From Erpetoichthys calabaricus (lineage: Eukaryota > Chordata > Cladistia > Polypteriformes > Polypteridae), in NCBI RefSeq assembly GCF_900747795.2, contig NC_041394.2, positions 338,667,914 to 338,731,913 on the forward strand: a stretch of DNA of 64,000 nucleotides, written 5' to 3'. The position numbers and the translations under genes are program-made. Positions 1 through 13,576 of this stretch are shown one piece after another. Each line of letters begins with the position of its first letter. Within the stretch, counting starts at the first letter, position 1. The notes beneath the pieces are model-generated. The model did no database searches. It saw nothing but the letters and a program-made list of their open reading frames with translations, and was not told the origin of the DNA.

Positions 1-3000
1 CTTTGCTGCGCTTGCATTATGAAGGGGATGGGGAAAGCCTTCAGGAGCCCCATCCACAGAAGATTCAAGACCATTAGAGGAGAGTCAATGGGGTCAGGCC
101 TGTCAGGGATCAGAGCTGGTGTGGTGCTGAGACGTTGCCTGCTTCACAGCAGCACTCAGATCCCAATTTGAGACACCCCATCCAGGTAGGTGGGTGTAAT
201 GTCTTGTCTCTCTGGCATGATGATCATCTTCCTCTGCTGTCGGAGGAGCTGTGTAAACTCCGCATTTCAGTGGCAATACACTCTGAGGTGTGCAGACCTG
301 GGACTGACCAGATCTCTGTAGTTGGGTACACCTTTTATTGGTCTGGTTGCTCTAATGGCTGTCATACTCAGGGAGTAGCTGTTGCTGTAGCAGATCAGCT
401 CCTTCCAATAGTGTCCATATATCACTACTTTCAACAAGTATATTACAAGACACAGAATAAGGCACTCTCTGTGTGCGTTGTCTATTGTCTCAGTTTATGC
501 TCAGATCATGGTGAGTGATGTTTCAGTGAAGGAGAAATTTTATTTGCAACTTGTCTCTGAGGTTTATGGCAGCCCACGAGGTGACACTTCTCTGGTCATG
601 GGTGACTTCAATGCAACCACTGACACTAACAGGGCTGGCTAATAGAATTGTCTCGGTCCCCATGGGTCTGATGAACATGGTGAAAGATGCTCTATGCTGG
701 ATTTGCAAAAGGTCAGGAGGCTGCGGATCACTGGATCCTGTTTCTAGTACCCTGAGCCGTATTGTTGGACTTGGTACTCCAATACTGGTGGTGTGGTGAA
801 GGAGATCAATCACATCCTTGCGAGCAGATGCTGGAGGCTCTTACAAAACTGCATGGTCTACAGAAGTGCCCAGTTCATGAATTCTAACCACAGACTTCTT
901 ACTACTTTGAAAATCCAGTTTATGTCCAGTAGGCTACTGCCTACTAGAAAAATGAGACTGGACCTTGCCAGACTCCAAGATCAGGCTGTTTCTGATGAGT
1001 TTGCATGAAGTTTGTATAAGGAATTTATGGACTTGAGTGTGACTGACAATCCTAATGTGATGTGGGAAACCTTCCATGACAAGACTCTGAAAGCTGCTGA
1101 AGGTTGTGTTGTTGTTGCTGGTGTTCCCAGAGGGAGGTGTTTCTTTCCTCAGGGCACTCTGAATATCATTAATAGGAGTCACACCACATGGCTTGATGGC
1201 AACTCTGGTCTGCACTGGGAACTAAGAAGGATGGCTGCGAGGGCTCTGAGGGCAGATAAGGAGGCGTTTGTTAGAGGAATCTGTGACCAAGTGACACACC
1301 ACCTATGGTCTAGTGATCCACAATCTGGTTACAGAGGTATCAAAGCATTAAGCATATAGTCACAGTCAGGTTGGCTGATGGAATGGTCCTTACGGATGTC
1401 ACTGCAGTTGTGAGCCACTGGGCTGGCTAATTTGAGTAGCTGTTTAAAGCTGACCCTCTGGCTAGGATGTTGGATATCTCTGGGACCACGGTTCTTGAGG
1501 CTGATCCTCCAAATAGCTGTGAACCACCCAATCTCACTGAGATTGCACAGGTGTTGAACCAGATCAAGGTAGGGAAGGCTGCAGAGAGCTGTGGTATCTG
1601 AGGTGAACTTCTCCAGGTTGGTGGTAAGGCTCTCCTCCTGGTATTGCAAGCAATCTTTGCTTCCATTTGGGAGACTGCTGTCATCTCAGCTGACTGGAAA
1701 ACAGAATTTCTTGTCTCTATCTGGAACAGGAAGGGTGATCGCCTAGATTGCATCAACTACAGGGGAATAACACTGCTCTTGGTGCCGTGTAAGGGCCTCC
1801 TCTATATGATCCGTGGTCACTTGCTCACCTACCAGCGACCGGAGCAGTCTGTTTTTATGCCTAAAATGTCTACCATCGACCACATTCTGGCACTGAGGGT
1901 TCTCATGGAACGCTAACTCAAATATAGGGAGAGTTTCTTTGCAGCCTTTGTCGATTTTTGTAAAGCATTCAACTTAGTGGCCCTGTGGGACACTATGAGA
2001 TTTCACCGGATCCCCTCAAGGTTGCTGGATATCATGGCCAGCCTATACAGTGGTACTGTGAGTGCTGTTCAGAGTGAAAGCAGAACCTCTGCATTTTTCC
2101 CACTTGATTCTGGGGTTTGTCAGGGGTGTGATCTTGTTCCTACTCTGTTCAATGCTTGCACGGACTGGGTGTTGGGCAAGGTTGTCGGGTCCAGCCACTG
2201 TGTGGTATCTGTTGGTGAAGAAAGATTTACTGATCTTGACTTTGCTGATGATGCTATGATCTTCACGGTGTCAATGGAGGCTCTGATCTGGGCTCTTGTG
2301 AGACTGAGCAAGAAGTCTGAGTGTCTGGGCTTGTGAGTGTCTTGGATAAAAGCCAAGATCCAGGCCTTTAATGACCTCTTAGGCACAGCCTTCAACAGTA
2401 TGTGTGTATGCGGAGAGAGTGTCAACCTTGTCAAGAGGCTTGCTTGCTTACTCAGCAATGACATTAATGTTTCTGGTGATTCTTCCTATGAAGTCAGTAG
2501 AGGAATTGGGAGAGCATGGAGGGTCATGAGGTCGCCCGAAAGGGGTGTGGGGCACTCCCAATATCTATGCAAAAGGACAAAGGTCCAAGTGTCTGCTTCC
2601 TCAATTGATATATGGTTGTAAGACATGGATGCTATTCAGTGACCTCAGACAAAGACTGAACTCCTTCGGTACTGTGTCTTTTTGGAGAATCCTTAGATAC
2701 CGCTGGTTTGACTTTGTGTTGAATGCACGGTTACTCACAGAGTCCTAAATGTGGCACATTACCTACATTGTGAGGGATTGTTAGTTACGGTAATATGGCC
2801 ATGTGACGTGATTCCCCGAGGGTGATCTGGCTCACAGGATCCTCAATATTAAGGATCCAAGTGGGTGGACTAGGCCCAGGTGATGCCCACGTAACACCTG
2901 GCTGTGTCAGACAGAGTGGGACTGGACAGTGTGTCTGCTTGGAGGGTTTCCAACCAGGATCCCAAGCTGTTTTGTCATGAGGTGGATACCACAACATGCT

Positions 3001-3042
3001 ATACCAGTGCATGCTCCCCAACCTGACCTGACCTGACCTGAT
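1..3042 (+). mobile_element. Decayed non-LTR retrotransposon (LINE), endonuclease to 3' tail
   Basis: Broken reading frames on the plus strand follow the order of a LINE polyprotein. An endonuclease-like part lies near 190-900 (NVLSLWHDDHLPLLSEEL, GVAVAV, DFNA). Reverse transcriptase follows at about 1640-2340 (RPEQSVF, GVCQGCDLVPTLFNAC, and the catalytic box DLDFADDAMIF near 2240). The C-terminal part is at 2340-2960 (RAWRVM, YGCKTW, FGTVSFWRILRYRWFDF). Short ACCTG tandem repeats at about 3017-3040 look like the 3' tail. There are several stops and frame changes, so the copy is dead. The 5' end runs off the window. I do not assign the clade firmly (RTE- or I-like). Confidence 0.85.
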
Positions 3043-4929
3043 ACTATAAAGTGTAATGATTATCAACATGTTTCAGACAATCCTTTATGTCAAAGTGTGC
3101 TTAGTTTAATGTTTAAAACTATGTAAAGTACTTTAAGAAATGTTGTTTCTTTTTTCATGTATATGGAAAACAGACATGGTAATTGCTGTTTAAGTAGTGA
3201 CTTTGTACACTCTGTCTGTATAGTTTTAACGCATTTAGTAATTGTTTTTTATTCAGTCTTTGCCAAGGACGGCCGGCCATAGCGTACTGTCATTTTTTCC
3301 GCCATCTACTGACCTTTTTGGGTATTTCCTTTATGTAGTATTCTGTAGGTATTTCCTTTTTTGACAGTTATTTATTGTATTTGTTGTGTTTCAGAAACAA
3401 AACACATGCAAATAAATAAATATTCAGCTTTATAAGGCCATTCGAAAAAATCCATCTTTGAATATGTTCAGCAGTTAAGCCATTTTGCTGATACTCTGGT
3501 CTGTTTCATCTGCCTGATTGAGGATTAGCATTTGGTACCACAAACATACCGATTTGATGCACATACTTTTTAACAATATTGTTTCCACATTTTTTCAATG
3601 GCACTATAGGTACTTTTTCATGTCTGTGACAGTCTGCCTGATCTGTGTGGAATACATTTTATAACATTACCTACCATGCTAAGTCCGTCAAACCTGCTTA
3701 TGAGGTGGTTGAAGTCAGAACTCAACTTTGTTCTCCTTTTCTAATCCAACAAGCACCCTGTAACATTTAGCCTTTGTCTTAGTCTGCAGCTCCGAAGCAA
3801 TCTGACACAGTGGTAAATGAGATTGTTAGTCTTGTTAACATAAATACAGACAAAGCCAGACGGGATCATCCTGAGCTGACAGCAGACTGAAACTGATCCT
3901 CTATCTTTTGATGTTAAAATCAGTTGTAACGGTTTTCTTAACATTTGATTTGTTACAATTGTTAGACATGTCAGCATATGTATACCCTATTCCTAATTTA
4001 CTTGTGTAGTATTAATAGCTGCAAGAAGCAATGATGGTTGGAGCCACAATAAATAAATATCAAATATGTTTTTGTTTTTTTTTAAGAAACGTACAGATGT
4101 GATACCTTTTCAGCATACAGATCTGTGATTGCTTATAAATAGTGCGCATAATAATAATACAAAGCTACTGGCAATTAAAAGAGATAATGCATAAATGGAT
4201 TAAAATAAACATTAATTCACATAAAATTCTAATTCCCAAGGTGGAAAATAATCTTAATTCAACTACAAAAATGTTCAGTACAATACAATGAAAATTCTCT
4301 GTTTTTCAGATGTCCCGTGCTGTTCTGAATGTAAGAAACTGTTATGTATGAATTAATTATTAATTATAAAACCTTAAAATATGGTAGACATATAATATGA
4401 TCTCAATAAATAATAACAATATTACCTACAGTATAGGTCAAAATCTGAGATGTAGTGGTTACATTTTTCAAAACATTTGTGGTGATTTGTCGTGTAACAA
4501 CCCCATTAAGAAGATAGTGGTGGTTACCAAGAACTCATTGCTGTCTGCGAATGGGCCCCCATAACAGTTCAAGCTTCATGGCCCAAAAAATGTAGGTCCA
4601 CTGCTGTTCTTTGACAAAAAGCTGTAAATTAACAAGACATTGAAATTGTCATTTCAGAAGAAAATGCCTCACCTGCGGTCTTAGATAAGGTCATGCTTTG
4701 GCCACTACAAAACGTTTTGAGCTCTGCTAACAATGCCCTCATATCATCCTCAGCACATTCTTGCTGTCTCATAAGAATTGTAGTCCCCATGTTGGCACTA
4801 GTTTTTGAATGCTCACAATACTTCGGTCAGATATGCCATATTGCTTATATTTAAGTTGGATGAAAAACAATGTACAGTACATGCAAAATTTGAAGAAATC
4901 AGTTTAAGTGTTTTTGCATAATTGGGAGA
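3043..4929. other. AT-rich stretch with no recognised gene
   Basis: About 1.9 kb of AT-rich DNA with short A and T runs and AATAAATA-type motifs. I see no long reading frame with family resemblance, no splice-bounded exon I can defend, and no named repeat. It follows the LINE tail and precedes the NLR intron-like block. Confidence 0.5.
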
Positions 4930-6434
4930 AAAAAATTGAATGTTTCATTCCCACTTTAATCTCTTCACTGTACATCTTATTTCTTTCTGTTATCTTACCT
5001 CCCTGTTAATTGATATCTGCTTTTCTCTTTATTGTTTGCTGGAAATTACTCTAGACCTCTCACTGGTCATTCCATTTTCTCCTCCTCTCCATACTGCATG
5101 CCTTTTTATATGGCTGGATTGTCATCTCTACAGCTAATGTCCTCCTTTTCTCCTTTTGTTTTCTCTCTGTCCTCACACATCTCCTCTTTTCTCTTCTCCC
5201 TCACCTCATGTCATCTCTTAGTATTTTAGTTGTCCTCTCATTGCGTCACCTCTATCCAGCTCCATTTGTCAAATACTTTGTCCTTTTCCAACTACTGCCT
5301 GTCCTTCTTCATTCAGGTCCCGTGGTATCGTGCGGACAGTCCATCCATTAAGACATTATATGTAAATTCATGACCTCACACACCCTCACCATGTTTATTC
5401 ACCATAATGTCTCTAATTTACAATTTGGACTCCTTAATCCCTCACACAGATGAGCCACTCCTGAATCTCCCATCTTATTGTTGTCCAGAAATACAAAGTC
5501 AGCCTTGAGTGTTCAGAAGAGAGTACCAAGGAGAGAGCTGAGAAACATGTGGAGGCGAGACTACAATTAAATGGGTTGTAGAGATAAAGAGAAACAAGTG
5601 AGGAAATGAGAAGGGACAGACTGATAGAAGGAGATACCACAGAGCAAGCCAAACAAATTTTATGCTGGTTTTGACCAAGTGGCTGAGTCCTCATTGACTG
5701 TGCTGACTGTGACATCCATCCATAGTTAAGCATTGACCACAACATAAAAAACATGTGAATAAAATAAAAATCAAAGTAAAACAACAATAGCAGGAAAAAA
5801 AAACAGATTGAAGCATCCAAAGATTCCTACATAGTGAGATGCATTTGAAGAAGATATAATGGGTTGTAAAGACAAGACACATGAGTCACTCATGCTCAGC
5901 TTAGCAGATTTGTGTTTTCTACTCCATAAATGCACTTTTCTATTTTAATCCATTCCTCTTTATCATGTCTACATGTTGATTGTTGGTCAGACATATCAGA
6001 AGGAATTTGACTGGACTGTCAAAAGAACAACAAGTGGAGTGACTTCCACCTGTGTAAGGACAACGACTGACCAGAAAGGAACATTTAGTGAAGTCAGGAC
6101 AGTCAAAGTCACACACTGAAATTGTCACTTTAAGCTATGAGCATTGTGATCATTCTCTCCCTCACGTCAAATTTAGCATTCAGTCCCTTGTTACCTCTGT
6201 CTCAGGTAAATTCCACCAGTTTGCCATTGAAATGTCCATGATGTCTGTCTGTTTAACCCCCACCCCCCCACCCCATGTCATTCTGCAATGAGACCCATGA
6301 TATGCTAACTGTGTCTGTAAATACACAGATGGTCAGACAGACCAGGGTCTCAGTAAGTGACATGATGACTGCAAGCAGTGTTGTGGACATTGAAGTGTGT
6401 CACTGATCGGCAGACTGCCAGCATTTGAACTGAA
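4930..6434 (-). pseudogene. Decayed NLR unit: intron blocks around a dead LRR exon
   Basis: This block is paralogous to the NLR unit at 50.8-52.47 kb. A CT-rich intron part (4930-5330), the exon (5403-5575), and the exon-upstream part (5600-6434) all have recognisable counterparts in the same order. Shared phrases include the CATCCATAGTTAAGCA segment near 5713 (51638 in the other unit) and the GCAGACTGCCA then CATTTGAACTGAA segment near 6410-6434 (52435-52462). Homology to the right-hand unit stops at about 6434, where the histone inverted-repeat junction begins. No terminal exon like that at 50447-50546 was found to its left. Confidence 0.75.
5403..5575 (-). pseudogene. Broken leucine-rich-repeat exon of an NLR gene
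   Basis: Read on the minus strand this matches the 174-bp LRR exon at 51346-51519. The N-terminal part gives STCFSALSLVLSSEHSRLT. The C-terminal part, in a different frame, gives FLDNNKMGDSGVAHLCEGL and then SPNCKLETL. The exon is 173 bp instead of 174, in line with a one-base loss near the middle. The expected acceptor AG (CTACAG in the intact copies) reads CTACAA here. The donor GTGAAT is still plausible. A lost acceptor plus a frameshift make this a dead exon. Confidence 0.75.
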
Positions 6435-6469
6435 ATGGGAGGTGAGTTACTACCTCAAGTTGAGTACCT
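6435..6469 (+). mobile_element. 35-bp LINE scrap at the inverted-repeat boundary
   Basis: The stretch beginning ATGGGAGGTGAGTTACTACC is closely similar to 54534-54572 inside the LINE fragment of the 54-kb region, in the same orientation. To its left is the NLR-like block; to its right the Tc1 copy starts at 6470. It looks like filler DNA captured at the rearrangement junction. Confidence 0.55.
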
Positions 6470-7680
6470 CTGGGGTATGTCCTCCAAGATCTGGACCAGG
6501 GCATCACTGAGCTCCTGGACAGTGTGAGTTGCGACCTGACAGCGCCGGATGGACTGAAACATAATGTCACACCCAGAGGTGTTCTATTGGATTGAAGTCA
6601 GGCGAGTGAGCATGGACGCCAGTGAATGGTATCAATTCCTTCATTCTCCAGGAGCTGCCTTCATACTCTTGCCACATGAGGCCAGGCATTGTTGTGCACC
6701 AGGAGGAACCCAGGACCCACTGCACCAGTATAGGGACTGACAGTGGGTCCAATGATTTTATCCCAATACCTAATGGCAGTCAAGGTGCCGTTGTCTAGCC
6801 AGTAGAGGTCTGTACGTCTCTCCATGGATATGCCTCTCAGACCATCACACTGACCCACCACCAAACCAGTCATGCTGAATGATGTTACAGGCAGCATAAC
6901 ATTCTCCACGGCTTTTCCAGACCATTTCATGTCTGTCACATGTGCTCAGAGTGAACCTGCGCTCATCTGTGAAAAGCACAGGGCACCAGTGGTGTTCCTG
7001 CCAATTCTGGCATTCTATGGCAAATGGCAATCGAGCTCCATGGTGCCAGGCAGTGAGCATAGAGCCCACTAGAGGACGTCGTGGCCCTCAGGCCACCATC
7101 ATGAAATCCATTTCTGATTGTTTGGTCAGAGACATTCACACCAGTGGCCTGCTGGAGGTCATTTTGTAGGGCTTTGGCAGTGCTCATTCTGTTCCTCCTT
7201 AACCAAAGGAGCACATACCAGTCAGTCCTGCTGATGGGTTAAGGACCTTCTACGAGGGGCCCTGTCCATAGAGTAACTGGAATCTCCTCCATGCCCATGA
7301 GACGGTGCTGTGAGACACAGCAAACCTTCTGGCAAAGGCACGTATTGATGTGCCTGCCATCCTGGAAAAGTTGGACTGCCTGTGCCAGCTCTTTAGTGTC
7401 CAGGTATCCCCCGCCTCATGCTACCAATAGTGACACTGACCGTAGTCAAATGCAAAACGAGTGAAAAAACAGATGATAGGGGAAAAATGTCAGTGGCCTC
7501 CACCTTTCAAACCATTCCTGTTTTGGGGGTCATCTTCTTGTTGCCCCTCTAGTGCACCTGTTGTTAATTTCATTAACGCCAAAGCAGCTGAAACTGATGA
7601 ACAAGCCCCTCTGCTACTTAACTGACCAGATCAATATCAATTGACTTGATGCTATACTCTGATTAAAAAACTGTTTTTTA
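6470..7680 (-). mobile_element. Tc1-like transposon, 3' part missing, dead
   Basis: Minus-strand pieces resemble a fish Tc1 transposase: NRMSTAKALQNDLQQATGVN and VSDQTIRNGFHDGGLRA (about 7214-7080), LFTDERRFTLSTCDRHEMVW (about 6985-6915), then RRTDLYWLDNGTLTAIRYWD and GPGFLLVHNNAWPHVARV (about 6820-6661). The frames are broken several times. The second catalytic aspartate of the usual HDNARPH block is Asn, as in the right-arm copy. The 3' end is cut at 6470, the inverted-repeat boundary, while the right-hand copy runs on for about 300 bp. Confidence 0.88.
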
Positions 7681-8545
<865 letters not shown>

Positions 8546-8573
8546 GCTGTCAATGAGATTGTTCATCTAAAAA

Positions 8574-8589
8574 GGCTCTTTTCAGAGCC
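8574..8589 (+). promoter_or_regulatory. Histone 3' processing stem-loop, H4 left
   Basis: GGCTCTTTTCAGAGCC, a 6-bp stem with a 4-base loop, lies 29 bases after the H4 stop. This is the SLBP-binding element at which metazoan replication-dependent histone mRNAs are cleaved without polyadenylation. Confidence 0.97.
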
Positions 8590-9459
8590 ATCCACAATTT
8601 CTTTTTGGAGAGCTTTCATTTTGTCCATGTATTAGTTCTGGCTTTGTTTTTGTTTTTATACAATCGCTAAACAGAGAGCTGTTTGTTCTTGCACTACGCT
8701 TTTCATTAATTTTGTATTTCTGAGGTTGCTATGTTAGACTAGCCAGCTCTCTAAGGTTTACTTTTGCTTCCTGCAATCGACTCATTTATACAAGTTATTT
8801 TCCTTTCCAAAATCCGGGCGTCACAAACGGCTTCTCCCCCAATTAAAACTTTGTAATCAATAACCAGGGAGAGCTGAAAACCCCCACCCACCGTGCTTTC
8901 TGGTTGTATAGGTTGCTGTATACCGATTGTGAAGTAACGTCCTACTATTTACAAGAATTTTGGGGAAGTTCATAATTAAAGCAAAATTACCAGGTTACAT
9001 TTACTTTCTGGTTGGCGCAAGTTCCCCATCTCTTAGTGGGAAGTCTAGGCTGCGTTGCGGTCGCAAACTGGGCCTGTTAAAGCCTATTGAGATTGTGCGA
9101 CTTTGAGATATGGTACGTAAAGTCGAAAGATTCTTGCATATGAGCACCTTTCTAGCAGCAGTTAATCAGGGGGGCTTGAAGTTGCCGCGTCGTGCATTCA
9201 CTGCATGGAGCACGGGGACCCGGTTAGTGGGAATGACATTGGACATCAAAACCCGATACGGTGCTACTAAGTCACCTGTAACTCCGCTTTGGAAACCAGA
9301 AGAAATGTAACCAATGTAATCTTGTTTCACAAGTCTTGGAGAAAGGTCGGCCAAAAAAAAAAGTATCGCACCCAGCAACTTGAACAGCCGCAGGCAGATA
9401 TACATACAATAAAATGGCTACAATATCAGGAGTGGAGCGCTTTCATCGATAAAATGAGT
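8590..9459. other. H4-H2B convergent spacer
   Basis: About 870 bp between the two 3' stem-loops. No gene was recognised. It is the most divergent part of the histone portion of the arms: it contains the 25-bp micro-inversion (9095-9119), a roughly 9-base length difference near 9270, differing A/T runs near 9350, and scattered substitutions relative to 29463-30341. Confidence 0.7.
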
Positions 9460-9475
9460 GGCTCTGAAAAGAGCC
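9460..9475 (-). promoter_or_regulatory. Histone 3' processing stem-loop, H2B left
   Basis: On the plus strand GGCTCTGAAAAGAGCC, so the minus-strand RNA reads GGCTCTTTTCAGAGCC, 27 bases past the H2B stop. The following ATGAAAGCG on the RNA strand is a possible purine-rich U7-pairing element. Confidence 0.96.
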
Positions 9476-9502
9476 GTTGGTTTCATGCAGGACTTCTGCA
9501 GT

Positions 9503-9904
<402 letters not shown>

Positions 9905-9950
9905 TCAGAATGTCGCAACTGTCTCGGCTTCTCCTTTTTAATAGCCAGTC

Positions 9951-9958
9951 ATGCAAAT
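9951..9958 (-). promoter_or_regulatory. Octamer element of H2B (left)
   Basis: Reads ATTTGCAT on the H2B strand, about 70 bp before the H2B ATG and just upstream of the TATA-like box. This is the known POU2F1 (Oct-1) site of S-phase H2B promoters. Confidence 0.85.
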
Positions 9959-10721
9959 TAGAAACGCTGCTCGTCGCCACCAACCATAAGCGAGCAGTCG
10001 TTTCCCCCCTTTTACACTCGACCGTTGCATTTGAATGGGACAAAACTCGCGCGCACAATTTTGCTTTAGGGTTCTGTTTTCAAAAGGATATTTCAAGTTA
10101 TTTGTTTCTCTCCTAATAGCTTCCAGTATTGTTATCTGTTTAAATAACAGTGTCCACGCGTGTCAGATACGTGTTATCAATTCCCCAAAGGCAAGGATGG
10201 AGGAAAAAGTGGGCAATATTTTAGTAATCCGTATGAGGAAGGGATTGCAGTGATTTATTTTTGTTTAAGAATTTACCCATTCGTGTTCTTTGTAAATGAG
10301 ACGATAGCTTTCTATGTATTGCTAATTCTACAATGAGTGAGAGATCATGAACATCGTTCTCAGGGGGTTACAAGATAGTATGAAGAATAAAGCCTGTGGT
10401 ATATATGCCCTTCGTGCTGAAAGAATCGGTCTTTTTGCCCTGTGCAATGCTTTCAACAATATATAATAAATAAAGAGCCAAGACAGCGCAATGCAATCCA
10501 AGAAAGAGGCGTGATATTTAAAATATAAATAATATTTGGATGTATATTTCCAGTGTACAGGATAAAAGAAAAACACGTTGTACATTTGTTCGGAGCTTTA
10601 TTTTTCAATTTGAAGTGTTGCGGAGGCCGAGCCTTGGATTTGCCACCACTTAGTGACGTAATGAAAACATGCAAATCAAGCAGTCGAGTTGATTCCGCAC
10701 GTCGCGCCCCATGAACGCCTT

Positions 10722-10729
10722 TATAAAAG
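10722..10729 (+). promoter_or_regulatory. TATA box of H2A (left)
   Basis: TATAAAAG, 57 bases before the H2A ATG, preceded by an octamer in reverse orientation at 10669-10676. The spacing suits a short histone leader. Confidence 0.85.
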
Positions 10730-10773
10730 CGCAACAGACGCCTCTTACAGCATTCTACAGTACGTAGTTGTAG

Positions 10774-11172
<399 letters not shown>

Positions 11173-11204
11173 GCCGCTCGGGCGATTCTCTTCTACGTTC
11201 CAAC

Positions 11205-11220
11205 GGCTCTTTTCAGAGCC
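11205..11220 (+). promoter_or_regulatory. Histone 3' processing stem-loop, H2A left
   Basis: GGCTCTTTTCAGAGCC, 33 bases after the H2A stop. ACAAGAGCA downstream is a possible U7-pairing element. Confidence 0.97.
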
Positions 11221-13199
11221 ATCCATCCATTCGTACAAGAGCACTTTTCTATTGAGACGTTTTCTCCTAAACGAGAGCTGCACCTTTACATGGGCTTAAT
11301 ATTCTAATCGTTAGTATGAAGCGTGACTGTTTCAGTTTCCAGCATGCTATTTGGTAACCAGCCTTTTTCTGGGGAAAAAAAATCCGTATGATTTCTTGAC
11401 TTTTAATTTCGCTTTAGATACACCAGGAGTATGGCAGTAGCCTGGGCTGAAGTAATGCTTGTCAATATGGTGGTTTACTGCGGTCACAATAATTCGTGAC
11501 TATCTTGATCTTCTCACTTGGATGTAATAAAGATGGGTTCTGCTCATGGGTTGGGGTATAGAAATAAGAGAACAAACTGAAAATTTCTCTGTAATGCTTC
11601 ACATGTACAGCTTGCTTTATGTGTGGTGCTGTACAAAAGACTGGCGAATTGGCACTCTTCAATGCTTTTTTGGTATTGTGCTTTTAGTGATTTTAAAGGG
11701 TTTGTGACATTTTCTTCATTTGTACTGGTTCTGTATGTCCATTAAAGGTTATCATTTTCCATTTTTTTGGGGGTTGCCGGAGTTTTTTTTTTTTTTTTTT
11801 TATTACCTACGTTTACTTTTTTTCTTTGTACATGACAGTCAAAAAGCAAACAGCACCGCAAAGGCAGAAGAAAATTAATCTGTTGCATACATGTTCACGC
11901 TCTGATATTTCATATAAACAGACTGAAAGAATTAAGGACAGGCCAAGAATAATATGTCATTTGGTAATGTTTAATTCATCTTATTTAGTAAGAGTTTTTT
12001 TTACTATTGCACGTATTTTTAACTTATCAATGCACAGAAATTACATGGTACAAACACAAAATAACACTAATTGGAAATGTATCTAATCAGGTAAAAAAAA
12101 CTATGGAATACACTTGAAATTTGATTGGGACTTGTGTTTCACAAATTGACATATTCATATCGTTATATAATCTATACATTTACGAGAAAGTTGAGTGCTA
12201 GAGAACACTCCAGATTTTTTTCATAAATACTTCATATGGATGAAACTTAATCATTCGAAGAGGTCTAATACATGTGAAGATAGAGCCGCCTCAGTGGTTG
12301 GTAAATGATGATAATCGAATGTACAGTGTGACCACAGAACATTGTGCTGGTCAGGTTGGTTGGACAACTGCTATTAAATGTAGGTTTGGTCAAATAGGAG
12401 GTTTTTTCTCCACTTTGAAAAGATGTACAAAAGAAAACTCTCTCTTTTGTGTCTCCTGCAGTGAAGACAGCCACTGGGGGCGAACGGCTGCCTAAAAGTT
12501 CAGACAAGCAGTAATGGACACCTTTTGTTGTTTTGCTGAGGCAATGATTTTTCGATCATTTTTCTTCTGTTTAAAAGTTGAAGGGCTAAGTAAAAAGTCC
12601 TCTGCTCCCTTCTATCGTGGATTGCAGTCACCCTGGTCATAATCTTTGTTTCTTCAGGCTGCTCTTTGGCAAGCAGATCAGGAGAATGCAAACTGGGCCT
12701 TTCCAAGCCTAAATTTCTTGATTGTCTACAAAAACTCCGCCAATGTGATATAGAGGAGTCATATTTCAAGCAATGCAGGTGGACAGCTAATAGATAAATA
12801 GACAACAGGTCATTCCACCACCCCATTACACATGAGAATAACAAAAAAGATGGGAAGTCGTGACTTGGCTAAAGAATAAAGAGCAGTCAAAGTGAGGCAT
12901 CGTAAAAGACTAAAGCTGTAAGTCTGAAGGTCTCCAGTAGCTTTTCTTCACAAAATTCTGCTGAATGAATTGTTGGCTGGAAGTATTACGATTATGTGTA
13001 ATAGCAAGGATGGGCAGTATTGATCTAAATGGCCATCAGTTTTGCCTTCATTCTCACTTCTTCTACTGCCCCCAAGGCTTAATAGTATGTCCCATAATTG
13101 AGCTTTCCTTAAGAATCAGCTCATTGATTCGGTGGGCTTCTCTTGAAGTGATATTACACGGCACAGTGTAGAAAAGTGCAGTAGCGATCACAGAGTTAC
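11221..13199. other. Large H2A-H1 spacer, first part
   Basis: About 2 kb without a recognised gene, including a T run at 11784-11802. Short open frames of 70-110 codons occur on both strands (for example 12274-12495 plus and 12500-12844 minus), but none resembles a known family. They are mirrored in the right arm only because the arms are copies, which is not evidence of coding. Confidence 0.6.
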
Positions 13200-13535
13200 C
13201 TTTTCATCCATCTATCCATTTTTCTATTCCACTTATTCAGAGCAGGATCGCAGGGTAGCTGGAGCTTATTCCAGCTGTCTTCGAGCGCAAGACAAGAACA
13301 ACACCTGGAAATGGGTGCCAGTCCATTGCAGGACAAAAACATATACTGTATATACACCTGCGACCTAGAGCAAATTAAGGCACGCTACTTCGCCAGACTA
13401 AATTCAGGTGTTATTGTGTAATTTAGGAATAGTTATCTGAATAACGGGATGCTAAATTTCATGCAGGGCGTGAACCTCGATCTTTTCATTGTGAGGTAGA
13501 AGTGATATCATTGTGCCACCACGCTGCCCATCGCA
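13200..13535 (-). mobile_element. Old tRNA-derived SINE (left arm)
   Basis: The minus strand has a degenerate tRNA-like head (GCAGCGTGGTGGCACAATGA, near 13530) and a tail of the type CAGCTACCCTGCGATCCTGC ending in ATGGATAGATGGATG near 13205. It is older than the SINE at 58184. It is present in both arms, so it predates the inverted duplication. Confidence 0.65.
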
Positions 13536-13576
13536 GAGTTTTATAATATGTACTGTACATGGTGTCACTGCTCACC

